DNA from: an uncultured Roseateles sp.
GTDB taxonomy: Bacteria > Pseudomonadota > Gammaproteobacteria > Burkholderiales > Burkholderiaceae
Assembly: GCA_946480605.1 (NCBI GenBank)
Contig: CAMLKW010000007.1
Coordinates: 1 to 49,419 of the forward strand
Length of the DNA: 49,419 nucleotides
Direction: 5' to 3'
Made by a program: the position numbers and the translations under genes. Positions within the stretch are counted from its first letter, which is position 1. Each line of letters begins with the position of its first letter. The notes below the pieces were generated by a model that was given only the letters and a program-made list of their open reading frames with translations, ran no database searches and was not told the origin of the DNA. Of the stretch, positions 1-8,387 are shown in pieces.

Positions 1-272
1 TTGGCCTCTTCGACGATGGCGGCGGCGCGCTTTTCGGCGTCGCCCAGCAGCTTGGTCGATTCGGTGCGCGTCTGGGCAAGCTGGGCCTCGACCGCCTTGT
101 TGGCCGAAGCCAGCTCGGTCTTGGCGCGATCAGCCGCGGCCAGGCCGTCGGCGATCTTGGCGGCGCGCTCGTCGAGCGCCTTGGCGATGACGGGCCAGAT
201 GAACTGGGCCGTCACCCAAGCCAGGATCGCAAACGGGATCCACTGGATCCACAGTGTTGCGTTGATGTTCAC
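1..272 (-). CDS. atpF: F1Fo ATP synthase subunit b (partial, N-terminal 90 residues)
   Basis: This is the membrane-anchored peripheral stalk subunit that links Fo to F1. The visible N-terminus ([18 protein letters not shown]) is a single transmembrane helix. It is followed by the charged, alanine-rich helix typical of subunit b ([20 protein letters not shown]), which dimerises as a coiled coil. The start is a GTG at 272-270, chosen because an AGGAGA ribosome site lies 6-8 bases upstream. The gene follows atpE by 36 bases and runs off the left window edge, so about 65 C-terminal residues are missing here; atpH, A, G, D and C would be expected beyond the edge. Confidence 0.95.
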   Translation of the reverse strand, partial: MNINATLWIQWIPFAILAWVTAQFIWPVIAKALDERAAKIADGLAAADRAKTELASANKAVEAQLAQTRTESTKLLGDAEKRAAAIVEEA

Positions 273-308
273 GGCTTATCTCCTTTCAAGCCTGAAAGGG
301 GCCGGTGA

Positions 309-632
<324 letters not shown>

Positions 633-1502
633 TCAGTGATGGTCGTGCGCCTGACCGATGTAGATCAGCGTGAGCATCATGAAGATGAACGCCTGCAGCA
701 CGATCACGAGGATGTGGAACAGCGTCCAGATCGTGCCGGCCACGACATGGCCGAAAGCCATGCTCCAGCCGGTCACGCTCATCGCGAACGCGCCACCCAT
801 CAGCGCGATCAGCATGAACACGAGTTCGCCGGCAAACATGTTGCCGAACAGCCGCATGCCGTGCGACACGGTCTTGGCCAGGAACTCGATCATCTGCATC
901 AGGAAGTTGAACGGCCACAGCGCCCAGTGGTCGCCGAACGGCGCGGCGATCAGCTCATGGCCCCAGCCGCCCAGGCCCTTGATCTTGACGCTGTAGTAGA
1001 TGCACAGCAGCAGCACGAAGGTGGACATGCCCAGCGTGGTCGACAGATCGGCCGTCGGCACGACGCGCAGGTAATCCTTGAAGCCCAGGGCCGGACCGGC
1101 CGTGTGCCACAGCTGCGGCAGCGCATCCACCGGCAGCATGTCCATGAAGTTCATCAGGAAGATCCAGACAAACACCGTCAGCGCCAGCGGGCCGACGAAG
1201 GCGCGGCTCTTGGCGTTGTTGATGACGCTCTTGGACTGGTTGTCCACCATCTCGAACAGGATCTCGACGGCAGCCTGGAAGCGGCCCGGCACGCCCGACG
1301 TGGCCTTGCGCACACCCAGCCACAGCAGGAACACGCCGAGGAAGCCCAGCACGGTGGCGAACACCAGCGAGTCCAGGTTGTAGAGGCTGAAGTCGACGAT
1401 GTCCTTCTGCTTCACGCTCTCGAACGCGAAGTTCTTCTGCAGATGCTGCAGATGGTGGGTGATGTACTCACCGGCGCTGGGCGCGTGCTGTTCGCTGCTC
1501 AT
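633..1502 (-). CDS. atpB: F1Fo ATP synthase subunit a
   Basis: This 289-residue inner-membrane stator subunit provides the proton half-channels next to the c ring. The essential arginine is Arg217 in SHGMRLFGNMFAGE, equivalent to E. coli Arg210. Several long hydrophobic segments (about 47-64, 105-122, 155-172, 220-242 and 255-280) agree with the family fold. The histidine-rich N-terminus (THHLQHLQ) and the C-terminus ending DHH are common in betaproteobacterial AtpB. The stop codon of atpI lies 12 bases upstream, so atpI-B-E-F form one unit. Confidence 0.97.
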   Translation of the reverse strand: MSSEQHAPSAGEYITHHLQHLQKNFAFESVKQKDIVDFSLYNLDSLVFATVLGFLGVFLLWLGVRKATSGVPGRFQAAVEILFEMVDNQSKSVINNAKSRAFVGPLALTVFVWIFLMNFMDMLPVDALPQLWHTAGPALGFKDYLRVVPTADLSTTLGMSTFVLLLCIYYSVKIKGLGGWGHELIAAPFGDHWALWPFNFLMQMIEFLAKTVSHGMRLFGNMFAGELVFMLIALMGGAFAMSVTGWSMAFGHVVAGTIWTLFHILVIVLQAFIFMMLTLIYIGQAHDHH

Positions 1503-1514
1503 CGTCTTTGTGAC

Positions 1515-2006
1515 TCAATTCGTTCGTTGAACGGCCCGGCTCAACCACCACCAGGCCCCCAGATGTACCTTCAGGCACGCGACCAGGGCCACCAGCAAAG
1601 CCGGCCAGCTCAGATCCCGCACCAGCCACGCCGCCGCCACCAGGATGACGACCGCGAGGCCCACTTTGATCAGTTCCCACACGAGGAACGACAGGAACGC
1701 CGCCTGGGCCTGAGCGACCGGGCGACGCAGACCCCAGGCCATGACGGCATGGGGCAGCACCACCGCAGCCACGCCCCAGACCGAGGAGCGCACCTGCTGC
1801 GCGGGTGCGGAGCCGAACAGCCACCACACCAGCGCCAACAAGCCACCGACCACCGCCTGGATGGCCACCACCCGCCAGGGCGAGAGGGGCTTTTCCCGCG
1901 CCAGCAAGGCTTGCACCTGCTGGGCGGTCCAGGGCGGCGCGGGCACGGAGTCGGGCGCTTCGTCGTCCCAACCGCTGGCAGGACGGACCTTGGTAGTGGC
2001 AGTCAT
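1515..2006 (-). CDS. atpI: ATP synthase protein I
   Basis: This 163-residue membrane protein is the accessory AtpI found at the head of atp operons, where it helps assembly of the c ring or supports ion supply. After a polar N-terminus come four hydrophobic segments (roughly residues 45-65, 70-90, 105-125 and 127-145), the usual AtpI pattern. The start at 2006 (MTATTKVRPASGW) is preferred over a longer in-frame start because the extra 5 prime sequence overlaps a good sigma-70 promoter (2065-2093). The ribosome site is weak. Sequence conservation of AtpI is low, so the call rests partly on position. Confidence 0.85.
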   Translation of the reverse strand: MTATTKVRPASGWDDEAPDSVPAPPWTAQQVQALLAREKPLSPWRVVAIQAVVGGLLALVWWLFGSAPAQQVRSSVWGVAAVVLPHAVMAWGLRRPVAQAQAAFLSFLVWELIKVGLAVVILVAAAWLVRDLSWPALLVALVACLKVHLGAWWWLSRAVQRTN

Positions 2007-2064
2007 GTCGGCGTTGACGGGACGATGGAGCGCCGGCCCGGATGCCGGCCGGCAAAACCACGGG

Positions 2065-2093
2065 AGTATATGTGGAAACCCGTACTTTCCCAA
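2065..2093 (-). promoter_or_regulatory. Sigma-70 type promoter of the atp operon
   Basis: On the minus strand a -35 element TTGGGA (2093-2088) is followed after exactly 17 bases by a -10 element TATACT (2070-2065). Matches to consensus are 4/6 and 5/6. Transcription would start near 2058, about 50 bases before the atpI start. No competing promoter is obvious in the 150-base gap. Confidence 0.6.
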
Positions 2094-2118
2094 AATGCAC
2101 CCGGCTGAAGCCGCCGGA

Positions 2119-2138
2119 AGCCCCCGCCTGCGGGGGCT
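2119..2138 (-). terminator. Hairpin after the SMP-30 gene
   Basis: A perfect 9-bp inverted repeat (AGCCCCCGC / GCGGGGGCT) with a 2-base loop lies just after the stop of the SMP-30 gene and before the atp promoter. There is no U-run, so it may be a weak or Rho-assisted terminator that insulates the atp operon from the upstream minus-strand operon. Confidence 0.5.
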
Positions 2139-2156
2139 CTGCGTGGCGCCGCCCGG

Positions 2157-3059
2157 TTAGAGCCTGCAGCGGTTCGCGGGCAGGCCCGGCACGTCCACTC
2201 GCAGCGTCAGCACGGCGCCCGCCCAGGGCTCGCTCGCCAGTTCGTCTGCGGGGCGCTTGTCGCTGGCCGTCGTGATGAACAGCGTGCGGCGGTCTGCGCC
2301 GCCGAAGGCAGGCATGGTGGGGCAGCGCACCGGCAGCGCAATGTCTTCCAGCAGTTCGCCGGTGGGCGCATAACGCAGCAGTCGCTTGCCTTCGAACATG
2401 GCCACCCAGTAGGCGCCGGACTCGTCCACGGCCGCACCATCGGGCCGGCCGCCATAGCTCGACAACGGCTGGTCCGCGGCGCGCGGCGTGAAGCGGGCGA
2501 ACTGCTGAGCCTCGCCCAGCGTGCCGGCATCCACGTCGAAGGTGTGGCGCCAGACCGTGTGAGCCTTGGTGTCGCTGCGGTAGATCCAGCGGCCATCCGG
2601 GCTCCAGGCCAGGCCATTGGACGTGACGATGCCTCCCAGTTGGGGCTCGGCGCCGGCGGCGCTGATGCGGTACAGCGCCGCCTCCGGCTCGCGCGCATCG
2701 CTGAGCGCGCCGATCCAGAAACGGCCGGCCGCGTCGGGCTTGCCGTCGTTGTAGCGCTGGCGGGCCGGGTCGTAGGGCGGCTCGGCCAGCCGCTGCATTT
2801 GTCCGCTAGCCGTATCCAGCGACCAAAGCCCGTCACGACGCGCGACGACCAGGCCGCCGCCCTCGCGTGCGGCAATGCAGGCGGGCTCGGAGTCCTGCGG
2901 GAAGACGTCGGGCGCATCGACGCCAGCGCGCCAGCGCAGCACCTGCTTGCCGGGAATGTCGACGCAGTAAAGCCGTTGCTCGTCGGGATGCCAGAGCGGC
3001 GATTCGCCCAGCAGGCAGCGGTGAGAGCCCAGGGGCTGGATGTCGTGTTGGAGTGCCAT
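2157..3059 (-). CDS. SMP-30/gluconolactonase/LRE family protein
   Basis: This 300-residue six-bladed beta-propeller is predicted to be a metal-dependent lactonase hydrolysing sugar lactones in the cytoplasm. Metal ligands of the regucalcin family are recognisable: Glu19 in LGESPLW, Asn148 in TSNGLAWSPDG and Asp207 in RPDGAAVDE. Asn104 in RYNDGKPD fits the substrate-side asparagine. No signal peptide is seen. It is the last gene of a long minus-strand run, 17 bases after a GNAT gene. The exact substrate (gluconolactone, arabinolactone or other) cannot be read from the sequence. Confidence 0.88.
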   Translation of the reverse strand: MALQHDIQPLGSHRCLLGESPLWHPDEQRLYCVDIPGKQVLRWRAGVDAPDVFPQDSEPACIAAREGGGLVVARRDGLWSLDTASGQMQRLAEPPYDPARQRYNDGKPDAAGRFWIGALSDAREPEAALYRISAAGAEPQLGGIVTSNGLAWSPDGRWIYRSDTKAHTVWRHTFDVDAGTLGEAQQFARFTPRAADQPLSSYGGRPDGAAVDESGAYWVAMFEGKRLLRYAPTGELLEDIALPVRCPTMPAFGGADRRTLFITTASDKRPADELASEPWAGAVLTLRVDVPGLPANRCRL

Positions 3060-3076
3060 GCCGGCACTCTAGGCGG

Positions 3077-3592
3077 TTATCCGAAGTAACTGGGGCGGAA
3101 GCCGCCCAGCTCCGCCTTCAGATAGTGGGCGCCAGGAATGGGGTTGAAATAGAACGGCGGCACCTCGACGAAGCCCAGCGCCTCGTACAGGCCTCGCGCC
3201 GCCTCCATGTCGTCCAGCGTGTCCAGCAGCATGGACGAGTAGCCCGCCTCGGTGGCGCGATCCATCAAGGTCTGCGCCAGCAGCCGGCCCAGGCCGAAGC
3301 GGCGGAAGGCCGGACGCACAAACAGGCGCTTCATCTCGCAGGCGTTGGGATAGTCTGCATCGGGCAGCGGGCGGAAGGCGCCACTGCCGGCAACCGCGCC
3401 GTCCACCGTGGCCAGCAGCATCAGGCCGTCGGGCTGCTCGTAGGCGCCGGGCAGGCCGGCCAGTTCCTCTTCAAAACCCTGGAAGCACAGGTCCACGTCC
3501 AGGCTGTTGGCGTAGTCGCGCAGGATGAAGCGGGTCTCCTGCCAGTGCTCGGGCGTCGTGGGCGTGAAGAGCTGGATATCGGGGCCGGACAT
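3077..3592 (-). CDS. GNAT family N-acetyltransferase
   Basis: This protein of about 171 residues has a single GNAT domain. The acetyl-CoA pyrophosphate-binding region is seen as MKRLFVRPAFRRFGLGRLL, an R/Q-x-x-G-x-G/A-like motif with one variation, followed by the ARGLYEALGFVEVPPFYFNP segment typical of the last strand and helix. The acceptor substrate is unknown. An ATG at 3592 is chosen; a GTG three codons upstream (3601) is equally possible and neither has a clear ribosome site. It follows alaX by 25 bases and precedes the SMP-30 gene. Confidence 0.85.
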   Translation of the reverse strand: MSGPDIQLFTPTTPEHWQETRFILRDYANSLDVDLCFQGFEEELAGLPGAYEQPDGLMLLATVDGAVAGSGAFRPLPDADYPNACEMKRLFVRPAFRRFGLGRLLAQTLMDRATEAGYSSMLLDTLDDMEAARGLYEALGFVEVPPFYFNPIPGAHYLKAELGGFRPSYFG

Positions 3593-3617
3593 AGACGGCA
3601 CAGTTTAGCCAGCCAGG

Positions 3618-4325
3618 TCAGCCGGCAAACCCCAAGACCACGCGTCTAGTCTTCGCACTCTTTTTCTCGATCTTGGTCACGACAACCGCGCCGATCTCGG
3701 CCGTGTTCGACACATGCGTTCCGCCGCAGGGTTGCAGGTCGACGCCCTCGACCTCCAGCACCCGCACTCGGCCCAGCCCGCGTGGCGGCTGCACGCTCAT
3801 GGAGCGCACCAGCCCCGGGTTGGCGTCCAGTTCGTCCTCGCTGATCCAGCGGTGCCCCACCGGATGCGCTTCGGCGACCAGGCGGTTCAGCCCGGCCTGG
3901 ATGGCGTCCTTGTCGAAGGGCTCGTCGGTGTGGAAGTCCAGCCGCGCATAGCCTTCCGTGATGGAGCAGCCATCGACCGGATAGGGCAGCAGCGCGCACA
4001 GCAGATGCGTGGCCGTGTGGAAGCGCCGGTGCGCCTGGCGGCGCGCGGCATCGACCTCGACACGCACCGCGACGCCGACCGCCGGCAGCGCCTCGCCGTC
4101 GATCAGATGGACGATGGCCTCGGGGTGTTCCTTGCTCTTGCGCGTGTCCGCCACACGCCAGCGTTGCTCGCCAGACACCAGCCAGCCCGTGTCGCCCGCC
4201 TGGCCGCCGCCCAGCGGGTAGCAGACGGTGCGGTCCAGCAGCACACCGCCCTCGCCATGGGCGGTGACGATGGCGTCGCAGACCAGCAGCGTGGCGTCCT
4301 CGCGGAACAAGTCTTCCGTCTTCAT
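3618..4325 (-). CDS. Alanyl-tRNA editing protein (AlaX-like)
   Basis: This 235-residue free-standing editing domain is related to the C-terminal half of alanyl-tRNA synthetase and would hydrolyse Ser-tRNA(Ala) or Gly-tRNA(Ala). The zinc-binding signatures are present: HTATH at 103-107, and Cys200 and His204 in CGGTH. The N-terminal PLGGGQAGDTG loop matches the small beta-barrel that precedes the editing domain. The start ATG overlaps the stop of the VOC gene by 4 bases (ATGA), so translation is probably coupled. The length matches the AlaX-M subgroup without the long C-terminal extension. Confidence 0.9.
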   Translation of the reverse strand: MKTEDLFREDATLLVCDAIVTAHGEGGVLLDRTVCYPLGGGQAGDTGWLVSGEQRWRVADTRKSKEHPEAIVHLIDGEALPAVGVAVRVEVDAARRQAHRRFHTATHLLCALLPYPVDGCSITEGYARLDFHTDEPFDKDAIQAGLNRLVAEAHPVGHRWISEDELDANPGLVRSMSVQPPRGLGRVRVLEVEGVDLQPCGGTHVSNTAEIGAVVVTKIEKKSAKTRRVVLGFAG

Positions 4326-4900
4326 CCGATCACCTCCAACTGGACTTCTCCACGCGGCGTTGCCAGTCGGGCGCTCAAGCCGCCACGGGCTTCGAATCCC
4401 AGCAGTTGCACACCTTGTTCGGGCAGCGTGTCGGTGGGGTGGGCACCACCCCATTCGATCAGCACGGGCAAGGCTTCGCGGCGCAGGCGGCGGCCATCCT
4501 TGCGCAGCGCGATGCGCCAGCGCAGATCACCGCGCGAGGCCCCCACCGCTTCGCCGACATCGACGCCCTCGCTGCGCCAATAGGCCAGCGCGGCATCCAG
4601 GCTGGGCACGCGGGCGACCCAGTGGATGAGGCCCGGGCCACCGGCCAGGCGTTCACGCAGCACAGGCTGGTCCAGGTCGAACCAGCGCGGTCGCGCCGGC
4701 GGGGGCGCAGCGGGATCGATAGAGATGATTTCCAGATAGCAGCGCGCATGGTGAGGCCCGCTGACGTTCAGCAGCCGGTTGTGCGTGCCCATCAGCGCAT
4801 GCTGGCCGCCCGGCTGCGGCGTCACGCCCAGCACGCGCTCGCACCAGGCGACCCCGTCCTCCAGCGTCGCGGCGCCGACGACCAGGTGATCCAACTCCAT
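4322..4900 (-). CDS. VOC family (glyoxalase-like) protein
   Basis: This 192-residue protein begins [19 protein letters not shown], the usual first strand of a glyoxalase/vicinal-oxygen-chelate fold (Glyoxalase_3-like). A second module starts near residue 95 ([22 protein letters not shown]). The His4 position is a candidate metal ligand. The reaction is not predictable. The gene starts 2 bases after the phzF stop and overlaps alaX by 4 bases, so all three are probably translated together. Confidence 0.85.
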   Translation of the reverse strand: MELDHLVVGAATLEDGVAWCERVLGVTPQPGGQHALMGTHNRLLNVSGPHHARCYLEIISIDPAAPPPARPRWFDLDQPVLRERLAGGPGLIHWVARVPSLDAALAYWRSEGVDVGEAVGASRGDLRWRIALRKDGRRLRREALPVLIEWGGAHPTDTLPEQGVQLLGFEARGGLSARLATPRGEVQLEVIG

Positions 4901-4902
4901 CG

Positions 4903-5742
4903 TCACAGGCGCACCTGCCCGTGGATCAGCGGCGTCACGTCGCCGCCAATCCAGGTCGCCTCGGCGTCGCGCAGCACATGCACGCGGCCGGCGCGGCCCA
5001 GCGCGGCGCCCTGCGCAGCCACATAGCGGTCGCCTGCCAAACCGGCCTCCTGCAGCCACAGCGCCAACCCGGCGTTCAGGCTGCCGGTGACGGGGTCTTC
5101 GGGGATGCCCAGGTCGGGCACGAAGGCGCGCACCTCGAACTGGCATTCGCTGCCGGCCGTATGGGCGCCGACGACGCCCAGCTTCAGCCCCTGCATCGCG
5201 ACGAAGTCGGGCTGCAGCGCCAGCACGCTGGCCGCGTCCGGCAGGCGGGCCGCCATCCAGCCGGGGCCGTTGTCGCACCAGACCAGGTCCAGCAGCGCCT
5301 CGGGCGCGATGCGCAGCGACGCGATGACCTGCGCACGCTCGGCCGCGCCGACCGGCCCGCTGCGCTTCAGCGGCGGCGCGGCGAAGGCCAGGCGCGCGCC
5401 GTCGCGCTTCACGCGTACCAGGCCGATGGCGCATTGCTGCACCACCTCGCCGGGCTTCTTCACGTCGCCGCCGCTGGCCAGGAAGGCGTAGGCGCTGCCC
5501 AGCGTCGGGTGGCCCGCGAACGGCAGCTCGCCGCCGGGCGTGAAGATGCGCACGCGGTAGTCGGCCGCGGGGTCGGTGGGCGGCAGCAGGAAGGTGGTCT
5601 CGGACAGGTTGGTCCAGCGCGCGAACGCGGCCATCTCGCCATCGGACAAGCCGGCGCCGTCGATGACGACGGCCAGCGCATTGCCCTTCAGCGGCTGGGC
5701 GGTGAACACATCGACCTGGGCAAAGCGGCGTAGTTCTGTCAT
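4903..5742 (-). CDS. PhzF family protein (phenazine biosynthesis-like isomerase fold)
   Basis: This 279-residue protein has the diaminopimelate-epimerase-like PhzF fold. Family landmarks are VFTAQPLKGNALAVV near the N-terminus, the catalytic-type Glu48 in NLSETTFLL, the AGHPT motif at 76-80 and EDPVTGSLNAGLA in the second half. PhzF itself isomerises trans-2,3-dihydro-3-hydroxyanthranilate. No other phenazine genes are present, so this member more likely acts on another small acid. The ATG at 5742 overlaps the preceding GNAT stop by 4 bases. Confidence 0.88.
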   Translation of the reverse strand: MTELRRFAQVDVFTAQPLKGNALAVVIDGAGLSDGEMAAFARWTNLSETTFLLPPTDPAADYRVRIFTPGGELPFAGHPTLGSAYAFLASGGDVKKPGEVVQQCAIGLVRVKRDGARLAFAAPPLKRSGPVGAAERAQVIASLRIAPEALLDLVWCDNGPGWMAARLPDAASVLALQPDFVAMQGLKLGVVGAHTAGSECQFEVRAFVPDLGIPEDPVTGSLNAGLALWLQEAGLAGDRYVAAQGAALGRAGRVHVLRDAEATWIGGDVTPLIHGQVRL

Positions 5743-6167
5743 GACTTGAGGTAGAGGCCGGGTTTGAGGATTTCCATGCCGCGCTCCGGCGTGGCCAGCG
5801 GCGTGAACCCATGCGGCGCGTACAGCGGCTGGGCGTCCTTGGTGAACAGCATGAAGCGGCGCAGGCCTTGCAGGTCGGCGTGCGCCATCAGCGTCTGCAC
5901 CATCCACGTGGCAAGGCCGCGGCCACGGTGCGCGTCCAACACGTAGACGTCACACAGGTAGGCGAAGGTCGTGCGGTCGGTGACGACGCGGGCGAAGCCC
6001 ACCTGCCCCACCCCATCGGCCAGCAGCGCGATGCACAGCGAATGCTGGATTGCGCGCTCCACCGTCGCCAGCGGAATGCCCTCGCACCAGTAGGCGCCGT
6101 GCAGGAAGGCGTGGGCCGCCCGCGCGTCGATGTCCGCGGGCGCAAAGCTGAGGCGGTAGCCCTCCAT
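5739..6167 (-). CDS. GNAT family N-acetyltransferase
   Basis: This is a compact 142-residue GNAT. The acetyl-CoA-binding motif is clear: YVLDAHRGRGLATWMVQTL, with RGRGLA as the Q/RxxGxG/A signature. The C-terminal half (LFTKDAQPLYAPHGFTPLATPE) resembles small YpeA/Eis-distant acetyltransferases that act on amino acids or small amines. The acceptor is unknown. The start codon shares its first base with the stop of the aminotransferase gene (TGATG), and the stop overlaps the phzF start. Confidence 0.88.
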   Translation of the reverse strand: MEGYRLSFAPADIDARAAHAFLHGAYWCEGIPLATVERAIQHSLCIALLADGVGQVGFARVVTDRTTFAYLCDVYVLDAHRGRGLATWMVQTLMAHADLQGLRRFMLFTKDAQPLYAPHGFTPLATPERGMEILKPGLYLKS

Positions 6168-7375
6168 CAGGGCGCGTGCTCCATCGCCGGCTCCAGCGCC
6201 TCGTGCAGCAGCCGGCCCAGCTTCTCCACGCCTTCGTGGATGAGGTCGGGCGTCAGCGTGACGAAGGAGAGGCGCAGCGAACGCGGGTCAGGCTGTTGCG
6301 CGTAGAAGGCCGCGCCGGGCACGTAGGCCACGCCGGCATCCACCGCGCGCGGCAGCAACGCCATCGCGTCCAGGCCCGCGGGCAGGCGGATCCAGAAGAA
6401 CATGCCGCCCTGCGGCGACTGCCACTCGCAGCCGGCCGGCAGGTGCTTGCGCAGCGCGTCGGCCATCGCATCGCGGTTGGCCTTGTACAGCGCACGGATG
6501 GACGGCACATGGCTGTCCAGGAAACCGTCCTTCACCACCTCGTGCACCACGCGCTGGTTGAAGCCCGGCGTGTGCAGGTCGGCGGCCTGCTTGGCCTGCA
6601 GCAGCTTCGGGTACAGCTCGCTCGGCGCGATGACGTAGCCCAGGCGGAAGCCCGGTGTCAGCACCTTGGAGAACGAGCCCATGTACAGCGAGCCCTCGGG
6701 CCACAGGCTGGACAGCGAGGCCGGCGGCGGCTCGTCGAACCACAGGTCGCCATAGGGGTTGTCCTCGACGATGGGCACGCCGGCACGCCGCGAGGCCTCG
6801 ACGACCTCGGCACGGCGCTGGGCGCCCATCACGCGGCCGGTGGGGTTCTGGTAGTTGGGCAGCAGATAGCTGAAGCGCGTGCCCGGCGCATCGTGCGGAA
6901 GCGCCGCAATGGCCTCGGGGCGCGGGCCCTGCTCGTCGCTGGCCAGGCTGGCGAACAGCGGCTCGAACGGCGTGAAGGCCTGCAGCGCGCCGAGGTACGT
7001 GGGCGTCTCGACGGCCACCGGCGCACCGGCATCGCACAGGATCTTGCCGACCAGGTCCAGGCCCTGCTGCGAGCCGCTGGTGATCAGCACCTGGTCGGGC
7101 TTCACGTTCATGCCCAGCGACGCGACGCGCTGGGCCACCCATTCGCGCAGCGGCGCATAGCCCTCGCTGGACGCGTACTGCAGCGCCTCGCGCGGCGTGT
7201 GCGTCAGCACGCGGTCGCAGGCGGCCTTGATCGCGTCGACCGGGAAGGTGTCCGCGCTGGGCAGGCCGCCGGCCATGGACAGGATGCCCGGCTTCTCGGT
7301 GACCTTGAGGATTTCTCGGATGATGGACGGGTTCATGCGCGCGGCACGCCGCGCCTGGGTCCAGACGGTGCTCAT
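6167..7375 (-). CDS. PLP-dependent aminotransferase, fold type I (2-aminoadipate aminotransferase-like)
   Basis: This 402-residue class I/II aminotransferase would transfer amino groups between amino and 2-oxo acids using pyridoxal phosphate. The Schiff-base lysine is Lys237 in GSFSKVLTPGFRLGYV. NPTG (177-180), the Asp205 and Tyr208 positions in EDNPYGD and the C-terminal substrate-carboxylate arginine region (PRSLRLSFV) are present. The opening (MAGGLPSADTFP) is typical of the LysN/AAT-Ib group, which accepts 2-aminoadipate, aromatic and branched substrates. A 28-base gap separates it from the racemase gene upstream. Confidence 0.9.
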   Translation of the reverse strand: MSTVWTQARRAARMNPSIIREILKVTEKPGILSMAGGLPSADTFPVDAIKAACDRVLTHTPREALQYASSEGYAPLREWVAQRVASLGMNVKPDQVLITSGSQQGLDLVGKILCDAGAPVAVETPTYLGALQAFTPFEPLFASLASDEQGPRPEAIAALPHDAPGTRFSYLLPNYQNPTGRVMGAQRRAEVVEASRRAGVPIVEDNPYGDLWFDEPPPASLSSLWPEGSLYMGSFSKVLTPGFRLGYVIAPSELYPKLLQAKQAADLHTPGFNQRVVHEVVKDGFLDSHVPSIRALYKANRDAMADALRKHLPAGCEWQSPQGGMFFWIRLPAGLDAMALLPRAVDAGVAYVPGAAFYAQQPDPRSLRLSFVTLTPDLIHEGVEKLGRLLHEALEPAMEHAP

Positions 7376-7403
7376 GGGAGTTGTCTCGAAATTCTTGAAG
7401 GGG

Positions 7404-8099
7404 TCAGCCTAGCATCCAGTCGACCGCCGCCCGGGCCTGCAGGTCGGTGGAATCGAACAGGGGCAGTGCCGCTCCAGAGCCGGCCGGCAGCAACAGCCCC
7501 AGCTCGGTGCAGCCCAGGATGACGGCCTGGGCACCGCGGTCGGCCAGCGCCGCGACCTGGGCGCGCAGCAGCTCGCGGGAGCCCGGCTCGACGCGCTCAT
7601 TGCACAGTTCGTCGTAGATGATGCGGTGCACCTCGGCGCGGCCGGCCTCGTCGGGCGTGATGACCTCGACGCCGAAGCGCTCCCACATCCGGTCTCGGTA
7701 GAAGCCCTGCTCCATCGTGAAGCGCGTGGCCAGCAGGCCGGCGCGTTTCACGCCGGCCGCGCGCAGGGCCTCCGCGGTGGCATCGACGATGTGGAGCACG
7801 GGCAGTCCGGCGGCACGTTCGACCTCGCTGGCCACGAGGTGCATGGTGTTCGTCGCGATCAGCAGCGCCTCGGCACCCGCACGGCGCAGGCCCGCGGCGG
7901 CATCGCCCAGCACTTGCGCGGCTTCGGCCCACTGGCCCGCCGACTGCATCGCCGCGATGGGCGCGAAGTCCACGCTGTGCAGCACCAGCTGCGCGCTGTG
8001 CAGGCCGCCCAGCCGCGCCGCGACGCCGCGGTTCAACAACGCGTACAGATGCTGGGTGGAGGCCCAGCTCATGCCGCCCAGCACGCCCAGCGTCTTCAT
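7404..8099 (-). CDS. Aspartate/glutamate racemase family protein (YgeA-like, Thr/Cys catalytic pair)
   Basis: This 231-residue racemase-fold protein starts MKTLGVLGGMSWAST, the usual Asp/Glu racemase N-terminus. PLP-independent racemases use two cysteines. Here the first site is Thr83 (ATNTMH) and the second is Cys197 (LGCTELGLL). The same Thr83/Cys197 pair is known in E. coli YgeA, an L-selective Asp/Glu racemase, so a similar asymmetric activity is the best guess. The start codon overlaps the stop of the DUF2917 gene (TGATG). It probably serves the same operon as the adjacent aminotransferase. Confidence 0.88.
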   Translation of the reverse strand: MKTLGVLGGMSWASTQHLYALLNRGVAARLGGLHSAQLVLHSVDFAPIAAMQSAGQWAEAAQVLGDAAAGLRRAGAEALLIATNTMHLVASEVERAAGLPVLHIVDATAEALRAAGVKRAGLLATRFTMEQGFYRDRMWERFGVEVITPDEAGRAEVHRIIYDELCNERVEPGSRELLRAQVAALADRGAQAVILGCTELGLLLPAGSGAALPLFDSTDLQARAAVDWMLG

Positions 8100-8377
8100 C
8101 AGGCACCCGCCAGCGTGAAGCGACGCACCGGCAGCGCCGCTCGGCGCGGTGCCGGCTGCAGCAGCTGAAAGGCGGCCGTGGGCCAGCCCTCCACGACGGC
8201 CTCGCGGCCGGCGGCCAGCGTCAGGCCCTCGCCCGCGGCCAGCCAGTGGTCCGCACCGCCGCCGCACAGCGTCAGCCACAAGCGGCCGTGCGTCACCTGC
8301 AGCCGGCGCGGCGCGCGGGCGGCGGCCAGCGTCAGTGCCTGGCCGGCAGCCAGCCGCGTCGTGAATCCATCGTCCAT
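8099..8377 (-). CDS. DUF2917 domain protein
   Basis: This 92-residue protein has a cupin-like DUF2917 core: the segment RRLQVTHGRLWLTLCGGGADHWLAAGEGL matches the family pattern of a short beta-barrel with a conserved W-L-T strand and a D-x-W-L-x-x-G-E turn. The function of DUF2917 is unknown. It lies between an EamA exporter (10 bases upstream) and the racemase (overlapping), which suggests co-expression with amino-acid genes. Confidence 0.78.
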   Translation of the reverse strand: MDDGFTTRLAAGQALTLAAARAPRRLQVTHGRLWLTLCGGGADHWLAAGEGLTLAAGREAVVEGWPTAAFQLLQPAPRRAALPVRRFTLAGA

Positions 8378-8387
8378 GCTCGTCTCC

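Noticed and set aside
4903..5742. Phenazine biosynthesis cluster suggested by the PhzF-like gene
   Set aside because: None of phzA, B, C, D, E or G is present; PhzF-fold proteins are common outside phenazine clusters.
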